A stretch of DNA of 64,000 bases from Lotus japonicus (Eukaryota > Streptophyta > Magnoliopsida > Fabales > Fabaceae): assembly GCF_012489685.1 (NCBI RefSeq), contig NC_080043.1, positions 53,652,289-53,716,288 of the forward strand, read 5' to 3'. The notes below the pieces were generated by a model. It was not told the origin of the DNA. It was given only the letters and a program-made list of their open reading frames with translations, and searched no databases. A program made the position numbers and the translations under genes. Shown here piece by piece: positions 20,412 to 31,566 of this stretch (position 1 is the first letter of the stretch; every line of letters begins with the position of its first letter).

Positions 20412-21556
20412 TTGGGCGAAAATATGGATCTCTTTGCTTGGAGTCACAAAGACATGCCGGGAATAGACCCAAACTTCATTTGCCACAGGCTGGCACGAAA
20501 TCCCGGGATCAAACCAATAACCCAGACACGCCGGCGAATGGGCGATGAAAAGGAAAAAGCGATTCAACAAGAGGTAAACAAATTGCTGGCGGAAGACTTT
20601 ATTCGAGAAATCAAATATCCGACATGGTTGGCGAACGTAGTGATGGTGAAAAAGGCAAATGGGAAATGGCGCATGTGTATGGATTACACGGATCTGAACA
20701 AAGCATGTCCGAAGGATTCTTACCCGCTGCCAAGCATAGACAAACTGGTGGATGGAGCGTCCGGAAATGAGCTACTGAGTTTGATGGATGCCTATTCAGG
20801 GTATCACCAAATCAAGATGCACCCGTCAGATGAGGACAAGACAGCTTTCATGACCGCCAGAGTGAGTTACTGCTATCAAACAATGCCTTTTGGATTGAAG
20901 AATGCCGGGGCGACATACCAACGGTTGATGGATAGGGTTTTTAAAGATCAAGTGGGAAGGAACATGGAGATTTACGTCGATGACATGATCGTAAAGTCTG
21001 TTTTAGGAACCAATCATCATGAGGACTTGTCGGAAGCTTTTGGCAGGCTCCGAAAGCACAACATGAGACTCAATCCGGAAAAATGTTCTTTTGCGATACA
21101 AGGTGGGAAGTTCTTAGGCTTTATGATAACATCGAGGGGAATTGAAATCAATCAGGATAAGTGCAAAGCAATTCAAAAGATGAAGAGCCCAAGCAGTGTG
21201 AAAGAGGTGCAGCGCCTGACGGGGCGGATTGCGGCCCTTTCCAGGTTTCTCCCTCATTCGGGCGACAAGTCAGCTCCGTTCTTCAAGTGCCTTAAGAAAA
21301 ACACAGCTTTTGAGTGGAGTCCAGTATGCGAGGAAGCCTTCAATCGCCTTAAGGAGATGTTTTCTGCACCGCCTGTTCTATCGAAACCCATCCAAGGTTT
21401 TCCTTTACATTTGTATTTCTCTGTCAGCGACCACGCAATCAGCTCAGTAATTTCCAAGAAATAGATGGCGAACAAAAAATAGTTTACTTTGTAAGCCATA
21501 CACTCCAGGGGGCGGAAGTCAGATACCAAAAGATAGAGAAAGCGGCTCTCAGGCAA
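20412..21556 (+). pseudogene. Tat reverse transcriptase with partial RNase H
   Basis: The open frame 20412-21464 contains the RT fingers (NVVMVKKANGKWRMCMDYTD, LNKACPKDSYPLPSIDKLVD), the palm (LMDAYSGYHQIKM, then MPFGLKNAGATYQRLMDRVF) and the catalytic IYVDDMIVKS. The thumb/connection (KFLGFMITSRGIEIN) and the start of RNase H (LYFSVSDHAISSVI) follow. After the stop at 21462-21464 the RNase H reading continues out of frame (VYFVSHTLQGAEVRYQKIEK) to 21556, where copia sequence begins. RT copies element RNA into cDNA. The frame is broken and the C-terminus is lost. Confidence 0.9.
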
Positions 21557-21620
21557 CATAGGTCTTCACAATAGCAACACATATTACAAACCATAGCAGA
21601 TAGAATCTTCAAACATCAAA

Positions 21621-23588
21621 CTACTCCCCCTTTTTAGCACAAATTTGGCAAAGAGGCACAAATACATCCAAAAACAAAAGGAAATAGCAAAAGAACATAG
21701 CAATATAGTCTTCAGAACTGGATTCCTCTCTAGACTCTTCTACACTTTCCTCTGCACTCTCATCCGACCCTTCCTCCTCTTCATTGCTCCCAGCCTGAGC
21801 AACAATAGCAGCAGCACTTTGCTCACCTCCTTGGCGTTCTTCTTCTTGCAGCTTGAGAAGCAAAGCATCAACCTTGAACTTTCTGGCAGTGCTCACCCTA
21901 ATTGTCTCCTGCAAAGCCTTGGAGACTTCCTGTAATTCAGCAATGATGGCCTGAGTGCCAGATTTAGTCACAGGAGGGGCAGATGTCCTGCTGGTTGGCA
22001 TGGCAATGTCAAGGACATGTGGCTCCATAAACAAACGTTGATCCAAGGTGATTGGAACTCCACGAGACATAGCCACTTCATCAGCCCTGAGAATTTGAGG
22101 ATGCTGCTTGAGAATGATCTCAGTAAGAAGTGAGGGAAATGAAACAAGCAGCTTCACAGCACAAGTATCAGCATGCTTCAATGTCTGCTCAAAAACAAAA
22201 GCACCAAAATCAAATGCAATAGACTTGCCAATCCTATAGATCAATTTGGCAAGAGTTGCAGAAACACCAGAGGTATGCTGAGTAGGAATCCAATTCACAG
22301 CACCAATCCTGTTAAGGATTGCATACTTCACACTGAGATTTCCAGTGGACAACAATTTCTTGCTGGGCCACTTCTTCACAAAACCAGCAGTAAGTTCCTT
22401 GGCAACATCATCCATGGACTTCATCAGCAAATTCAATAGCACTTCTTCCAAGTGCCTGATTGATCACAGCAGGTGAGAACACAACACATTCAGCCCTCAC
22501 AAATACATTCCTGAATTCATCACTTTCAGGAAGTCCAACATCCACAGAGAGATTCACTAAGAATTCTCTCACAAGCTTCTCATAGCACCTTCCAACATTC
22601 TGAATAGTCTTCATCAGGTCTGCTTTCTCAGTAAGAACAATAACATCTTTACACTCAAGAACATCAGAACCAACTTCCCTTTCCTTGGTCATTCTCCTCT
22701 TGCAAACAAACTTCCACTTCTGAACACTCTCTTCTAAATGAAAAGACACTCTATCAATAGGAACAGCAGGAACATTTTGAAGAATACGCTTACCAGAAAA
22801 CTTCTTTTTCTCAGAGGGTCGAATGTCTTGGACATCGGCTTCAGCATCTGACTTAGAGTCTTCAACATCAACTGGAATCTTCCTTTTCTTCTTCTCACTC
22901 GGAGTCTTGACAGCCTTTTGCTTTCCCTTATCCTTCACATTTGTTTGTCTAGACTTGTAGGTTACAGGAGATGACTTTGGATCTCTTTGGTGGAGTAGGA
23001 GTGACTTCAAGAGTAGAGACCCTTCATTTTTCTTTTCATCCTGGCAGCAACACTATCAGGAATGGACTTAACCAGGGGCACATCATCAGAATCATCATCA
23101 GAGATGTCCTGAACAGGGGCTGGAGCCTGGGTTGGCTCTGCAGAATTGGTATCCTCAGAATTGTCATTCTTTGGATCAGCTTCCTTCGAAGAAGACGACA
23201 CAGAGACATCATGCCGGGTAGCATTGCCTGAATCTTCAAGAGAAGTGGAATCCTTTCCAGTATTTTCTTGAACAGAAATTTCCTGAGACACAGATGTCTC
23301 AACATCGAGCACAACATCAGGAGGAGATTTCACAGGAGAGTCTTTAGCATTGATTTCCTCTTCATCAGTAACATCCTCACAGAGAGGGACATTGGTGGGT
23401 TCTTTGTTCTGAACCTTGGACATGTAGGTCTTTCTTGCTAGGTTTCTTGTCTTCGTCTTCCCAGAAGTTTTCTTTGACACAGAAGATGGTTGAGAAGACC
23501 CACTCTTCAAACCCATGCATTTAACTCCTTTAGCAGTTCTTTCAATCTTTGCCTTGACAGAATTATTCTTTCCTGAACTTTGAGACAT
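21621..23588 (-). pseudogene. env-like third ORF of Copia-2
   Basis: Translation begins at the ATG at 23588 (MSQSSGKNNSVKAKIERTAK) and passes through three frames: 23588-23007, 23010-22408 and 22451-21621. Two frameshifts break it, near 23010 and 22440. The first part is Ser/Lys-rich with acidic patches. The middle contains NVPAVPIDRVSFHLEESVQK and KWKFVCKRRMTKEREVG. The last part contains KKWPSKKLLSTGNLSVKYAI and KHADTCAVKLLVSFPSLLTE, and ends in Glu/Ser-rich repeats. These blocks are typical of the SIRE-type 3' ORF of legumes. A hydrophobic run (MFFCYFLLFLDVFVPLC) close to the stop could be a membrane segment or 3' read-through. Despite the name, an envelope role is not shown by the sequence. 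Confidence 0.75.
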
Positions 23589-23825
23589 GATGAAATGAGA
23601 GCAAACACAACCAGAGCACAGAATGATGAAGAAGAATTGAAAATTAGAGACAATGAGACTTGAAGAAAATAGATGCACAAGCGGTTGAGGAAACACAATT
23701 TGCCCGTTGGAGGTAGTTATAGGATGAGTGAACCATAAAGTAACCTTCTCTCTGCTGATGTCACAACGGCAGTTAATGATGATCAAGGATAAACTAGTCG
23801 TTAGCACAATGTGGCCCGCTAATTG

Positions 23826-25073
23826 CTATGCCTTAAAAAGGCAAATCCTTAGATTTCCTCTTAATTTTTCAAAGGTGATTGCATCAAGAGGTTTTGTGAA
23901 AATATCAGCCAATTGCTTGTCAGTTGTAACATGCTCCAAATTGACAGTTTTATCCTCCACCAAGTCTCTAATAAAATGATGTCTAATATCAATATGCTTG
24001 GTCTTGCTATGCTGTATGGGATTCTTGGAAATATTGATTGCACTGAGATTGTCGTAGTACAATGTCATGACATCCTGTTCAACATCATACTCCTTCAGCA
24101 TTTGCTTCATCCACATGAGTCGAGTACAACTACTTCCTGCTGCAATATACTCTGCTTCAGTTGTAGACAATGAGACACAGTTCTGCTTCTTGCTAAACCA
24201 AGAAATCAAATTATTCCCTAGGAAGAAACATCCACCAGATGTGCTCTTTCTATCATCTGCACTACCTGCCCAATCTGCATCACAGAATACAACTAAAGAG
24301 GATTTTGTATCATGAGTATAGAGAATACCATAGTCACTTGTCTCATTGATGTACTTGATAATTCTCTTGACTTGTAGCAGATGACTTGCCTTAGGAGCTG
24401 CTTGGTATCTTGCACATACACCAACAACAAAGGTGATGTCTGGTCTGCTAGCAGTAAGGTACAATAAGCTACCAATCATGCTTCTATAGAGACTTTGATC
24501 AACATCCTCTCCTTGCTCATCCTTGGACAATTTGATGTGTGTAGCAGCAGGAGTTCTCTTGTGCCTAGCCTTTTCAAGGCCAAATTTCTTGACTAAGCCT
24601 TTAGCATACTTACTCTGTGATATGAACATAGAATCCTCCATTTGTTTGACTTGTAGCCCTAGGAAATAATTCAATTCACCAACTAAGCTCATCTCAAATT
24701 CAGATTTCATTTGTCGGACGAAATGCTCCACCATCAAGTTCGACATTCCTCCAAAAACAATGTCATCCACATAAATCTGTGCTATCATGAGCTTACCTTT
24801 GTCATTCTTCACAAACAGAGTCTTATCAATTCCACCCTTACAATAACCATTGCTTACAAGAAACTCAATTAACCTTTCATACCAAGCCCTAGGTGCTTGC
24901 TTCAACCCATACAAGGCTTTCCTTAGTTTGTACACATGGTCTGGATGATGTGGATCTATGAATCCTTTAGGTTGCTCAACATAAACTTCTTCACTCAAAT
25001 AGCCATTCAGAAAAGCACTCTTCACATCCATCTGATTGAGTCTGAACTTCAACAGACAAGCAACACCTAACAA
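23826..25073 (-). CDS. Copia-2 reverse transcriptase C-terminal part and RNase H
   Basis: This is an open frame of 415 codons. It has copia RT motifs (QMDVKSAFLNGYLSEEVYVE, KLRKALYGLKQAPRAWYERL) with the catalytic IYVDDIVFGG, and YFLGLQVKQ. RNase H follows (VVFCDADWAGSADDRKSTSG, LSTTEAEYIAAGSSC, KTKHIDIRHHFIRD, then HVTTDKQLADIFTKPL). All expected catalytic acids are visible. The N-terminal part of RT lies upstream (25074-25330) and contains stops, so this is the intact end of a broken pol. Confidence 0.9.
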   Translation of the reverse strand: MLGVACLLKFRLNQMDVKSAFLNGYLSEEVYVEQPKGFIDPHHPDHVYKLRKALYGLKQAPRAWYERLIEFLVSNGYCKGGIDKTLFVKNDKGKLMIAQIYVDDIVFGGMSNLMVEHFVRQMKSEFEMSLVGELNYFLGLQVKQMEDSMFISQSKYAKGLVKKFGLEKARHKRTPAATHIKLSKDEQGEDVDQSLYRSMIGSLLYLTASRPDITFVVGVCARYQAAPKASHLLQVKRIIKYINETSDYGILYTHDTKSSLVVFCDADWAGSADDRKSTSGGCFFLGNNLISWFSKKQNCVSLSTTEAEYIAAGSSCTRLMWMKQMLKEYDVEQDVMTLYYDNLSAINISKNPIQHSKTKHIDIRHHFIRDLVEDKTVNLEHVTTDKQLADIFTKPLDAITFEKLRGNLRICLFKA

Positions 25074-26237
25074 GAGTCTTATAGATTCCAGTCTAGATAA
25101 TGGAGCAAAAGTCTCATCAAAATCAACCTCTTATATCTAAGTATATCCTTGAGCAACTAGCCTTGCTTTGTTCCTTGTGACTGTTCTAGTTTCATCTGAT
25201 TTGTTCTTGAAGATCCACTTGGTGCCAATGATGTTTACTTCTTCAGGTCTAGGCACTAACTCCCACACTTCATTTCTCCTGAACTACTCTAGCTCTTCTT
25301 GCATAACATTTATCCAGTATTCATCAGTGAGTGCTTCATTGACATTATTGGGTTCTATCTTAGAGATGAAACAACCATGAGCAATAAGACTTCTGGATCT
25401 GGTAGTCACCCCTTCTTGAAGATTACCAATGATGTTTTCTTGAGGATGATTCTTCTGAACCCTGATTGATGGAGCTTTGTTTGATGGGATCTCTTTGTCT
25501 TCTTGTTCATCTGCACTTGTCTCAGAATCATTGTCGAGGACGGTTGTTGGAGCATCGGCTGAAACATCTGCACCATCATCATCTTCATTCAAATTTGTCT
25601 CTTCCTTCTTACTCGGTTCATCATCCACAGTCACATTCACAGATTCCATCATGGTCCTTGTGCGAGAGTTAAAAACTCTATAAGCTTTGTTGTTCATAGA
25701 ATACCCCATAAAAATCCCTTCATCACTTCTTGGATCAAGCTTCCTCCTAGGATCACGATCTGCAAGAATATAGCATTTACTTCCAAATATGTGAAAGTAT
25801 TTAACAGAAGGCTTTCTACCATTCCAGAGCTCATACTGTGTAGAGGATGTCCCTGCTCTGATTCTCACAATCACACAGTTCTTCTCATTCTGAAGCCTCA
25901 AACATAGGTTCTTGAATATTTCAAAAGTTTCTGATTTTTCTCTCATAAATTCAACCCATGTATACCTTGAAAAATCATCTACACAAACAAACACATATCT
26001 TTTTCCTCCCAAACTCTCAACCTGAATGGGACCCATAAGATCCATGTGAAGCAATTCCATAACCTTTGTCGTGGTCTGATGCTGGAGCATCTTGTGTGAC
26101 ACTTTGGTTTGTTTTCCAATCTGAAATTCTCCACAAAGCTTTCCTTCTCCCAAGCTTAATTTGGGCAACCCTCTTATTGCTTCATCAGCAATAACCTTTT
26201 GCATGCTCTTGTAGTTGAGATGTCCTAGTCTTTGATG
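25074..26237 (-). pseudogene. Copia-2 integrase (core deleted) and RT N-terminus
   Basis: The segment shows the end of the integrase zinc region (LGHLNYKSMQK, the H-x-G part) and the first catalytic Asp (HMDLMGPIQVESLGGKRYVF). It then goes directly from NCVIVRIRAG to TSSTQYELWNGRKPSVKYFH. In relatives this interval holds the second Asp and the Glu of the D,D(35)E triad, so an internal deletion has removed both. A stop is present at 25284-25286, and more stops between 25074 and 25284. The C-terminal part is Asp/Glu-rich before the RT start (TDEYWINVMQEELE). It cannot integrate. Confidence 0.85.
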
Positions 26238-28009
26238 TCATACATTCACCTCATCTTCCTTGGTTATCAAACATCTAGAAACATGAGCCTTTTCCTCTGA
26301 TGTCCACATATAACAATTGTCTTTTGATCTGACTCCTCTCATCACAATTATGTCATCATCATTGGTCACAACACATTCTATTTTATTGAACTTCACATCA
26401 AACCCTTGGTCAGAAAGTTGGCTTATGTTGATTAGATTTGCAGTTAAACCATTGACAAGTAACACATTATTCAAATTAGGAGATTCTGTGCTGACAAGCT
26501 TTCCTACTTCCTTGATCTTTCCTTTCGCTCCATCTCCAAAAGTAACATAATTGGTGGAGTGACTTCTGATGTCTTGTAAGAAGCTCTTGTTCCCTGTCAT
26601 GTGCTTTGAGCAGCCACTATCAAAATAGTAATCTTCCTTTGATGATGCTTTGAAAGATATGTAGGCTACTTGACATCTGACTTCACCCTTGGGCTTCCAT
26701 TGCTTCCTCATTAGATTAGCCTTTTCCATAACATCAGCATTATTAAACTTACTTTGCCATTCCTCCAGATCTTCCTTTAGCTTTGTGCTGAGCTCTTTCA
26801 GCCTTTCATTCTGAGAGACAAGTTGTTCTATCTCACTTTGCTTTTCTCTCACAAGTTTACATGCTTCTTCCCACTTGTTATGTAGCAGCTTGTAAGTCTC
26901 AGCCAGTTCCTCATCTGAAATATCCTTATCACTTGTATCAGACTCATAGATGGTTCCAGAGAAAACATTGACTTTGTTTGCAGATATCTCCTCCTCATCT
27001 TCAGTGTCTTCATCTGACCAAGTTACCATCATACCTTTCTTCTGCTTCTTCAGATAGGTGGCACATTCAGACCTGATGTGGCCATATCCTTCACATTCAT
27101 GACACTGCACTCCTTTGTTCTGACCAGATCTTTCTTCTTCCTAGGTCTTCCTCTGTGAATTAGAAAACTTGGGTTTGTTGTCGAACTTCATGTTCTGGAC
27201 ATTAAGCCTTGTCCTTTTGTCAATCTTTCTCAATGCTCTGTTGAATTTTTTTGCTAGCATAGCCAGAGCCTCAGAAAGGTTTTCACCCTCACAGTCTTCA
27301 TCATCACATTCATCAGTGTTAGACACAAAAGCAATACTCTTATTCTTCTTTTCAGACTTTCCACTCAGTTTCAACTCAAATGTCTGCAAAGAGCCAATAA
27401 GTTCATCAACCTTCATGTTCTCAATGTCTTGAGCCTCCTCAATTGCAGTGACTTTCATAGCAAATTCCTGAGGAAAAGATCTCAAGATTTTCCTTACAAG
27501 CTTCTCATCTGGCATAGGTTCTCCCAAAGCAAATGAAGCATTAGACAAGTCACGGACACGCATGTGGAATTCTGAGATAGTCTCTTCTTCAGTCATCATC
27601 GAATTTCAAATTGAGTAGTAAGCATCTGAAGCCTTGACATCCTTACTCGAGTAGTTCCTTCATGTGCAGTTTTCAGAATTTCCCAAGCATCCTTTGCCAT
27701 AGTACACGTATTGATCAGCCTAAACATATTCTTGTCAACTCCATTGAAGATAGCATTTAGAGCCTTTGAGTTTCCAAGAGCAGTTTCATCTTCAACAATG
27801 GTCCATTCCTCTTCAGGTTTCTCCACAATAGTGGTAGAGGTTCCTTCAACCTAAGGCTTAGTGGCGTGCTTCCAACCCTTGACAATAGCTTTCCAAGTCT
27901 TGTTGTCAATTGACTTGAGAAAGGTTGTCATGCGAACCTTCCATTAGTCATAGTTAGTACCATCCAGGATGGGTGGCCTATTGACTGATCTCCCCCCTTT
28001 GTTATCCAT
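26238..28009 (-). pseudogene. Copia-2 gag and protease
   Basis: Gag begins at the ATG at 28009 (MDNKGGRSVNRPPILDGTNY). It contains the copia gag domain (LRSFPQEFAMKVTAIEEAQD), a CCHC knuckle CHECEGYGHIRSEC near 27060-27105, and the protease active site YYFDSGCSKHMTGNKSF near 26600-26640. Stops interrupt it: TAA shortly after the start, TAG at about 27850, one at 27141 and a TGA at 26238-26240 where the family has Trp. A frameshift separates 27596-27826 from 27141-27599. Gag forms the particle and protease matures it. The broken frames show it is inactive. Confidence 0.85.
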
Positions 28010-28060
28010 GAGAACTTGAATCAAACTCCCTGGAGCTCACCCAACCAGAACAGGGTGCCT

Positions 28061-28072
28061 GCTCTGATGCCA
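28061..28072 (-). other. Copia-2 primer binding site
   Basis: TGGCATCAGAGC lies two bases inside the LTR. It differs by one base from TGGTATCAGAGC, the complement of the initiator Met tRNA 3' end used by most plant copia and Tekay elements. Confidence 0.8.
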
Positions 28073-28074
28073 AT

Positions 28075-28949
28075 TGTAATTCAGGTTCCCTGTAGTACGA
28101 ATGTCCTGCACGACGCTGAGACAATAGGTTCGACAATCGCTTGACAGTAAAACAAAACTTAAAACAGAAACAACAAAACACAGGAATTGTTAACCCAGTT
28201 CAGTGAAAAACTTTCACCTACGTCCGGAGGGTTTGCACCCAAAGAAAGGAAATCCACTATCTCAAGATTCAGGAATTACAGACACTCATGAACACAACAG
28301 TTTATAGTTCACTTCCTAATCTACCCAGTATATTTCTACTTAGAATCTCAGCCTAAGTATGAGAGCCCCTCTCACTTTCTCTCAATCACTGCCACAGTGA
28401 TTGGTGAACACAATCAACAATCAGAGTTTGAAAGCAATCAAACACACAGAACCCTTCTTTGCTTTATAGAATCAGTGAGCAAAGAGGATTCACAACTAAC
28501 AAAGGACAAAGCACAATTAACAATCCTAAAACACTTGATCTCTCTCTATAGCTTCGATGGTCTTCAAGTTTTAGGTCTTCATCCTTTTATAGACTTCAGC
28601 AGCGGTGGCATGGGCTCTAGGGTTAGCATGGGCTGAAGTAACAGATTGCAGCAACAGCAATTCAAAACGCAATCTTGATAGATCCTGTTACTTAATGCAG
28701 AAGTAAAGATAGAAACCAATCTTTTAACAAAGATTGTTTCAACAAATAACAACCCATAAATAAAACCCTTCTGGAATAGCTACGTGTTCCTCAAGTAACA
28801 CGAAAAGCAAATCTTCAATTAATCTTCAAAGGGCCCACAACAGAAATTCAAGCTGAGGACTGATGCCCTAGCTTCACAGAATCAGATGCCACGACATCTG
28901 CTTCGACAATCGGTTGTTTTGACAAAATGCAAGGCAACATGTACCAACA
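28075..28949 (-). mobile_element. Copia-2 5' LTR, 875 bp
   Basis: On the + strand it starts TGTAATTCAGG (the LTR end in element sense, next to the PBS) and ends GTACCAACA, giving an element-sense start TGTTGGTACATG. The right boundary is set by the return of a coding frame of another copia element at 28950. No second LTR is available for comparison. Confidence 0.65.
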
Positions 28950-29705
28950 CTTCCCCTCAACCAAATCTTCCCATCATTCCCTACACCTATCCAGAACCAA
29001 CCAACCTTCTGGAATGCATTAATATTTTTAATGATAGGGCAACAACAAGGCTGAGGAACCTTTATGCTATCACTGACTCGAGTGAGAAGCCAAACTGGGT
29101 GGATGAACAATGGGAAACATTCTGTGAATGGATGCAAGTCACATTCAGGACATGCTCTGAATGAAAGAAGGCAAGCACTTCTGGAATCCAAACTGTTTGA
29201 AAATCTGAGAGAGGCGGTTCAGAATACAAGAAACAAGGAAGAGCACTCTGAAGAGGCCATGGCCAAGAAAGCGAAAGTTGAAGTTGAGGAAGCTGCACTG
29301 GAGAAACTATTAGCTCAAGTTGAAGAGCTTGCTAGAGCTGCTGCTGCCAGAGTTGAGGCTGCCAAGATTGAGGCCGCCAAGAAAGAAGCTGCTCGCTTAG
29401 AAGCTCTGGAAAAAGATGCTAAGTTGGAAGCTGAAGTTGTTGCCTTGAAGGCCCAAGCACTTGCTTCTGCTTCTGCATCTGCTTCTGATCTTGTTGCCAG
29501 TTCTGCTATGATTGCTACTTCTGCTTCGGGAACATCGTCAGTTCAAGCTGCACAATCTGCTTCTGTTCAACCTAATCTTTCAGCGCTTGCCTCAAGACTT
29601 GATAGTTTCTAGAGGCACTTTGAAGAGCAAAATGCCTTTAATCAGAATATGCAAAAGATGATTGATATCATTCGGCAAAGGCTCCCAAATCCAAAAGTCT
29701 TTTAG
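28950..29705 (+). pseudogene. Copia-3 3' accessory ORF (coiled-coil, Ala-rich)
   Basis: The frame enters from the Copia-2 junction with PIIPYTYPEPTNLLECINIF and EQWETFCEWMQVTF. It shifts near 29155-29165 to LNERRQALLESKLFENLREA and continues as a long Ala/Glu/Lys-rich coiled coil (AALEKLLAQVEELARAAAAR), then a Ser/Ala repeat segment. A TAG at 29610-29612 interrupts it, beyond which RHFEEQNAFNQNMQKMIDII continues to a stop at 29703-29705. The TAG fits a C-to-T change of a Gln codon. It is the same genomic position as the env-like ORF of Copia-2 but a different protein, so the two elements belong to different subfamilies. Function unknown. Confidence 0.7.
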
Positions 29706-30336
29706 GATTTTCTTCTGTTTTTTTTTAACTTCTGATGTTTTAAAGTTTTTTCTCTTTATGTTATGTTTTTCATTATATATATACAAGTTTTTGCTTCTGA
29801 CTCTTTTCTTTCTGTTATCTTCTTATCTAATTTTTTGTGAACTTTGTCCTTTTCTCAGGGGGAGTACCTAGTACTTCAAAGCTAAGTTTTTCACACTCTT
29901 TGTCCTTTTTGCTTATGACAAAAAGGGGGAGTACAACCCTAAAGTGATCAATCGTTATGACTATAGATCTTTCATGAGGCAACAGCAAGGAATACATTTC
30001 ACTTCTTCCGAAGTGATCATATGCTCTGATCTTTTAATAGTTCCGATACTCCAATGCTTATATTTTTATGTCAAACTATTAAATTCCTAACCCTAATAGC
30101 TATATCACTCTGATCACTATATCTAATTTAGCTCAGAATCTAGACTATTCTAACGATTTTAATAAGTCATAGATTCAGGGGGAGCTTAGCTCAGAATCAA
30201 GCTCATTACTTGGATTCAGAAGGAGCTATATAAACTATACACATCAGGATAAGTTTAACTCTGATACCTTAAACTCTGAGTGTATTCAGTTTATTGTTTA
30301 AGAATTGTTCATCAAAATACTTGGTTTTGTCATCAT

Positions 30337-30351
30337 CAAAAAATGGGAGAT
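30337..30351 (+). other. Copia-3 polypurine tract
   Basis: AAAAAAATGGGAGAT directly precedes the LTR start TGTAAGACC. It primes plus-strand cDNA synthesis. Two further purine runs, near 29858 (CAGGGGGAGTA) and 29921 (AAAAAGGGGGAGTA), lie upstream. Confidence 0.75.
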
Positions 30352-30594
30352 TGTAAGACCAAGATTTGGTCTGGTGGTACAACTCTATGTTTTGATGATA
30401 ACAAGTTTATATTTATGTATGAACAATTAGGGTACTCTAATGTTTGTCTTTTAAGTGTGTGAAAAACATGTTCTGATTCTGACTAAAAGACATATATATC
30501 AGAAGTTGAAGACCCAAGAGTAACCAATGAAACGCTTCTACAATCACTACGTTCTTCGGAACGGTAGTAATGCTTAAGATGTTCTGAAGATTAA
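30352..30594 (+). mobile_element. Copia-3 3' LTR, first segment
   Basis: It starts TGTAAGACCAAGATTTGGTC and matches the element-sense start of the solo LTR at 7742 downwards, with many substitutions. It is cut at 30594/30595 by E1; the last five bases ATTAA are the E1 target duplication. Confidence 0.85.
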
Positions 30595-31086
30595 TGTAAC
30601 ACCCCGATTTCGGTGGCGTCACTTTAGTAACCAAAAGTAAACTTAATGCGGAAAAACGTTAAATATTTTTTTTTTTTCGATAATAACTAAGACAAGACTA
30701 AATTAAATAAAACCCAAAAGCGAAAAGCAATAGAACTAATATACAATATATAAACAGCCCCCGCTGTAAGTAACAACCTCGTCACGAGTAACCTCCAGTG
30801 ACGGAAAGAAAAGTGCAACGCCCGTAGGCAATATATACAAACCAAATGAAAAGGGTGAAGTGCCCGCAACACCATCCCTCAAAACTGAGAATCAGCTGAC
30901 CCAATGGCCTGAAAATAAGACCTCCTAAGTCCAACCAACTCTCTGTGATTCCCGTAAGGAAACCACACAAAAAGCTATAGGCGGATCTACCCTGTCCCCT
31001 AAGTAACAAATGAAGCAAGACTGTCAGAGCTAAAACTCTACTCCTACACTAATCCTAACTCGAGGAGCTCATACCAACACTCAAAA

Positions 31087-31566
31087 CTATGTGCTAGCAT
31101 GATCGTCGTCTGAATCAGAATCCAGAACGACCAAGTCTACCAGCCCTATCCGTCCTCCCCTCGCAACCGCAGTGCGCTCCGATGCTGGACTCACGGGCTT
31201 AAGGCCCGAACCCTGATCATCAATGATCGCAACAGAGGGTGCACTAGACCCTGCCGAAGGCACTCCCACTGGAAACTCCTCTGAGGGATCCTCCTCCTCT
31301 GAAGATGACGGTGGCGGCGGTGCTCCTCCGAATCCTGGTCCGCAGTGAACGCCCGGTGGCAAGTTGAAGCTGATAGAGCATCGCATCAACACTCCTGACC
31401 TCAAGAGTCCTCCACTGTCCACGTGGTCCTCCATGATGCGCCCCGAATACGTCGCTCGGTGGCTCGCGGGATCAACCACCCACGACCCGGGGTCGTCCTG
31501 ATCTATCATCTCGTACCTAATCCCCCCCGAAGGGTGGACCATGGTGAACCAGTCCGCAATATTCAT
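31087..31566 (-). CDS. LTR-encoded ORF of E1 (3' LTR copy), 159 codons
   Basis: The ATG at 31566 follows TTTTGTCAG, a candidate splice acceptor. The product starts MNIADWFTMVHPSGGIRYEM, passes DQDDPGSWVVDPASHRATYS and a cysteine-containing block (RCSISFNLPPGVHCGPGFGG). It then has a PPPP/SSSEEEDPSEE linker and ends in an acidic tail (LDSDSDDDHAST). The frame also stays open upstream of the ATG to 31770, but the conserved acceptor favours 31566. It lies in U5-like sequence upstream of the PBS in element sense. Compared with E2 and E3 it shows the same spacing of D-x-D, W-[VI]-D and Y-x-G. The protein has no domain I know. Confidence 0.6.
   Translation of the reverse strand: MNIADWFTMVHPSGGIRYEMIDQDDPGSWVVDPASHRATYSGRIMEDHVDSGGLLRSGVLMRCSISFNLPPGVHCGPGFGGAPPPPSSSEEEDPSEEFPVGVPSAGSSAPSVAIIDDQGSGLKPVSPASERTAVARGGRIGLVDLVVLDSDSDDDHAST

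Larger units (their letters stand above)
21557..28949 (-). mobile_element. SIRE/Maximus-like Ty1/copia element (Copia-2), 3' LTR missing
   Basis: In element sense (right to left): LTR 28075-28949, PBS 28061-28072, gag, protease, integrase, RT, RNase H, a long env-like ORF, and a polypurine tract near 21625-21638 (AAAAAGGGGGAGTA). It then joins Tat sequence at 21556/21557. The downstream LTR is absent, so the 3' end was lost by deletion or rearrangement. An extra ORF after RNase H is the hallmark of the SIRE/Maximus lineage. Confidence 0.85.

Noticed and set aside
21621..23588. True viral envelope gene in Copia-2
   Set aside because: Only a position and family resemblance; no signal peptide or clear fusion features, and the one hydrophobic run is at the very end.
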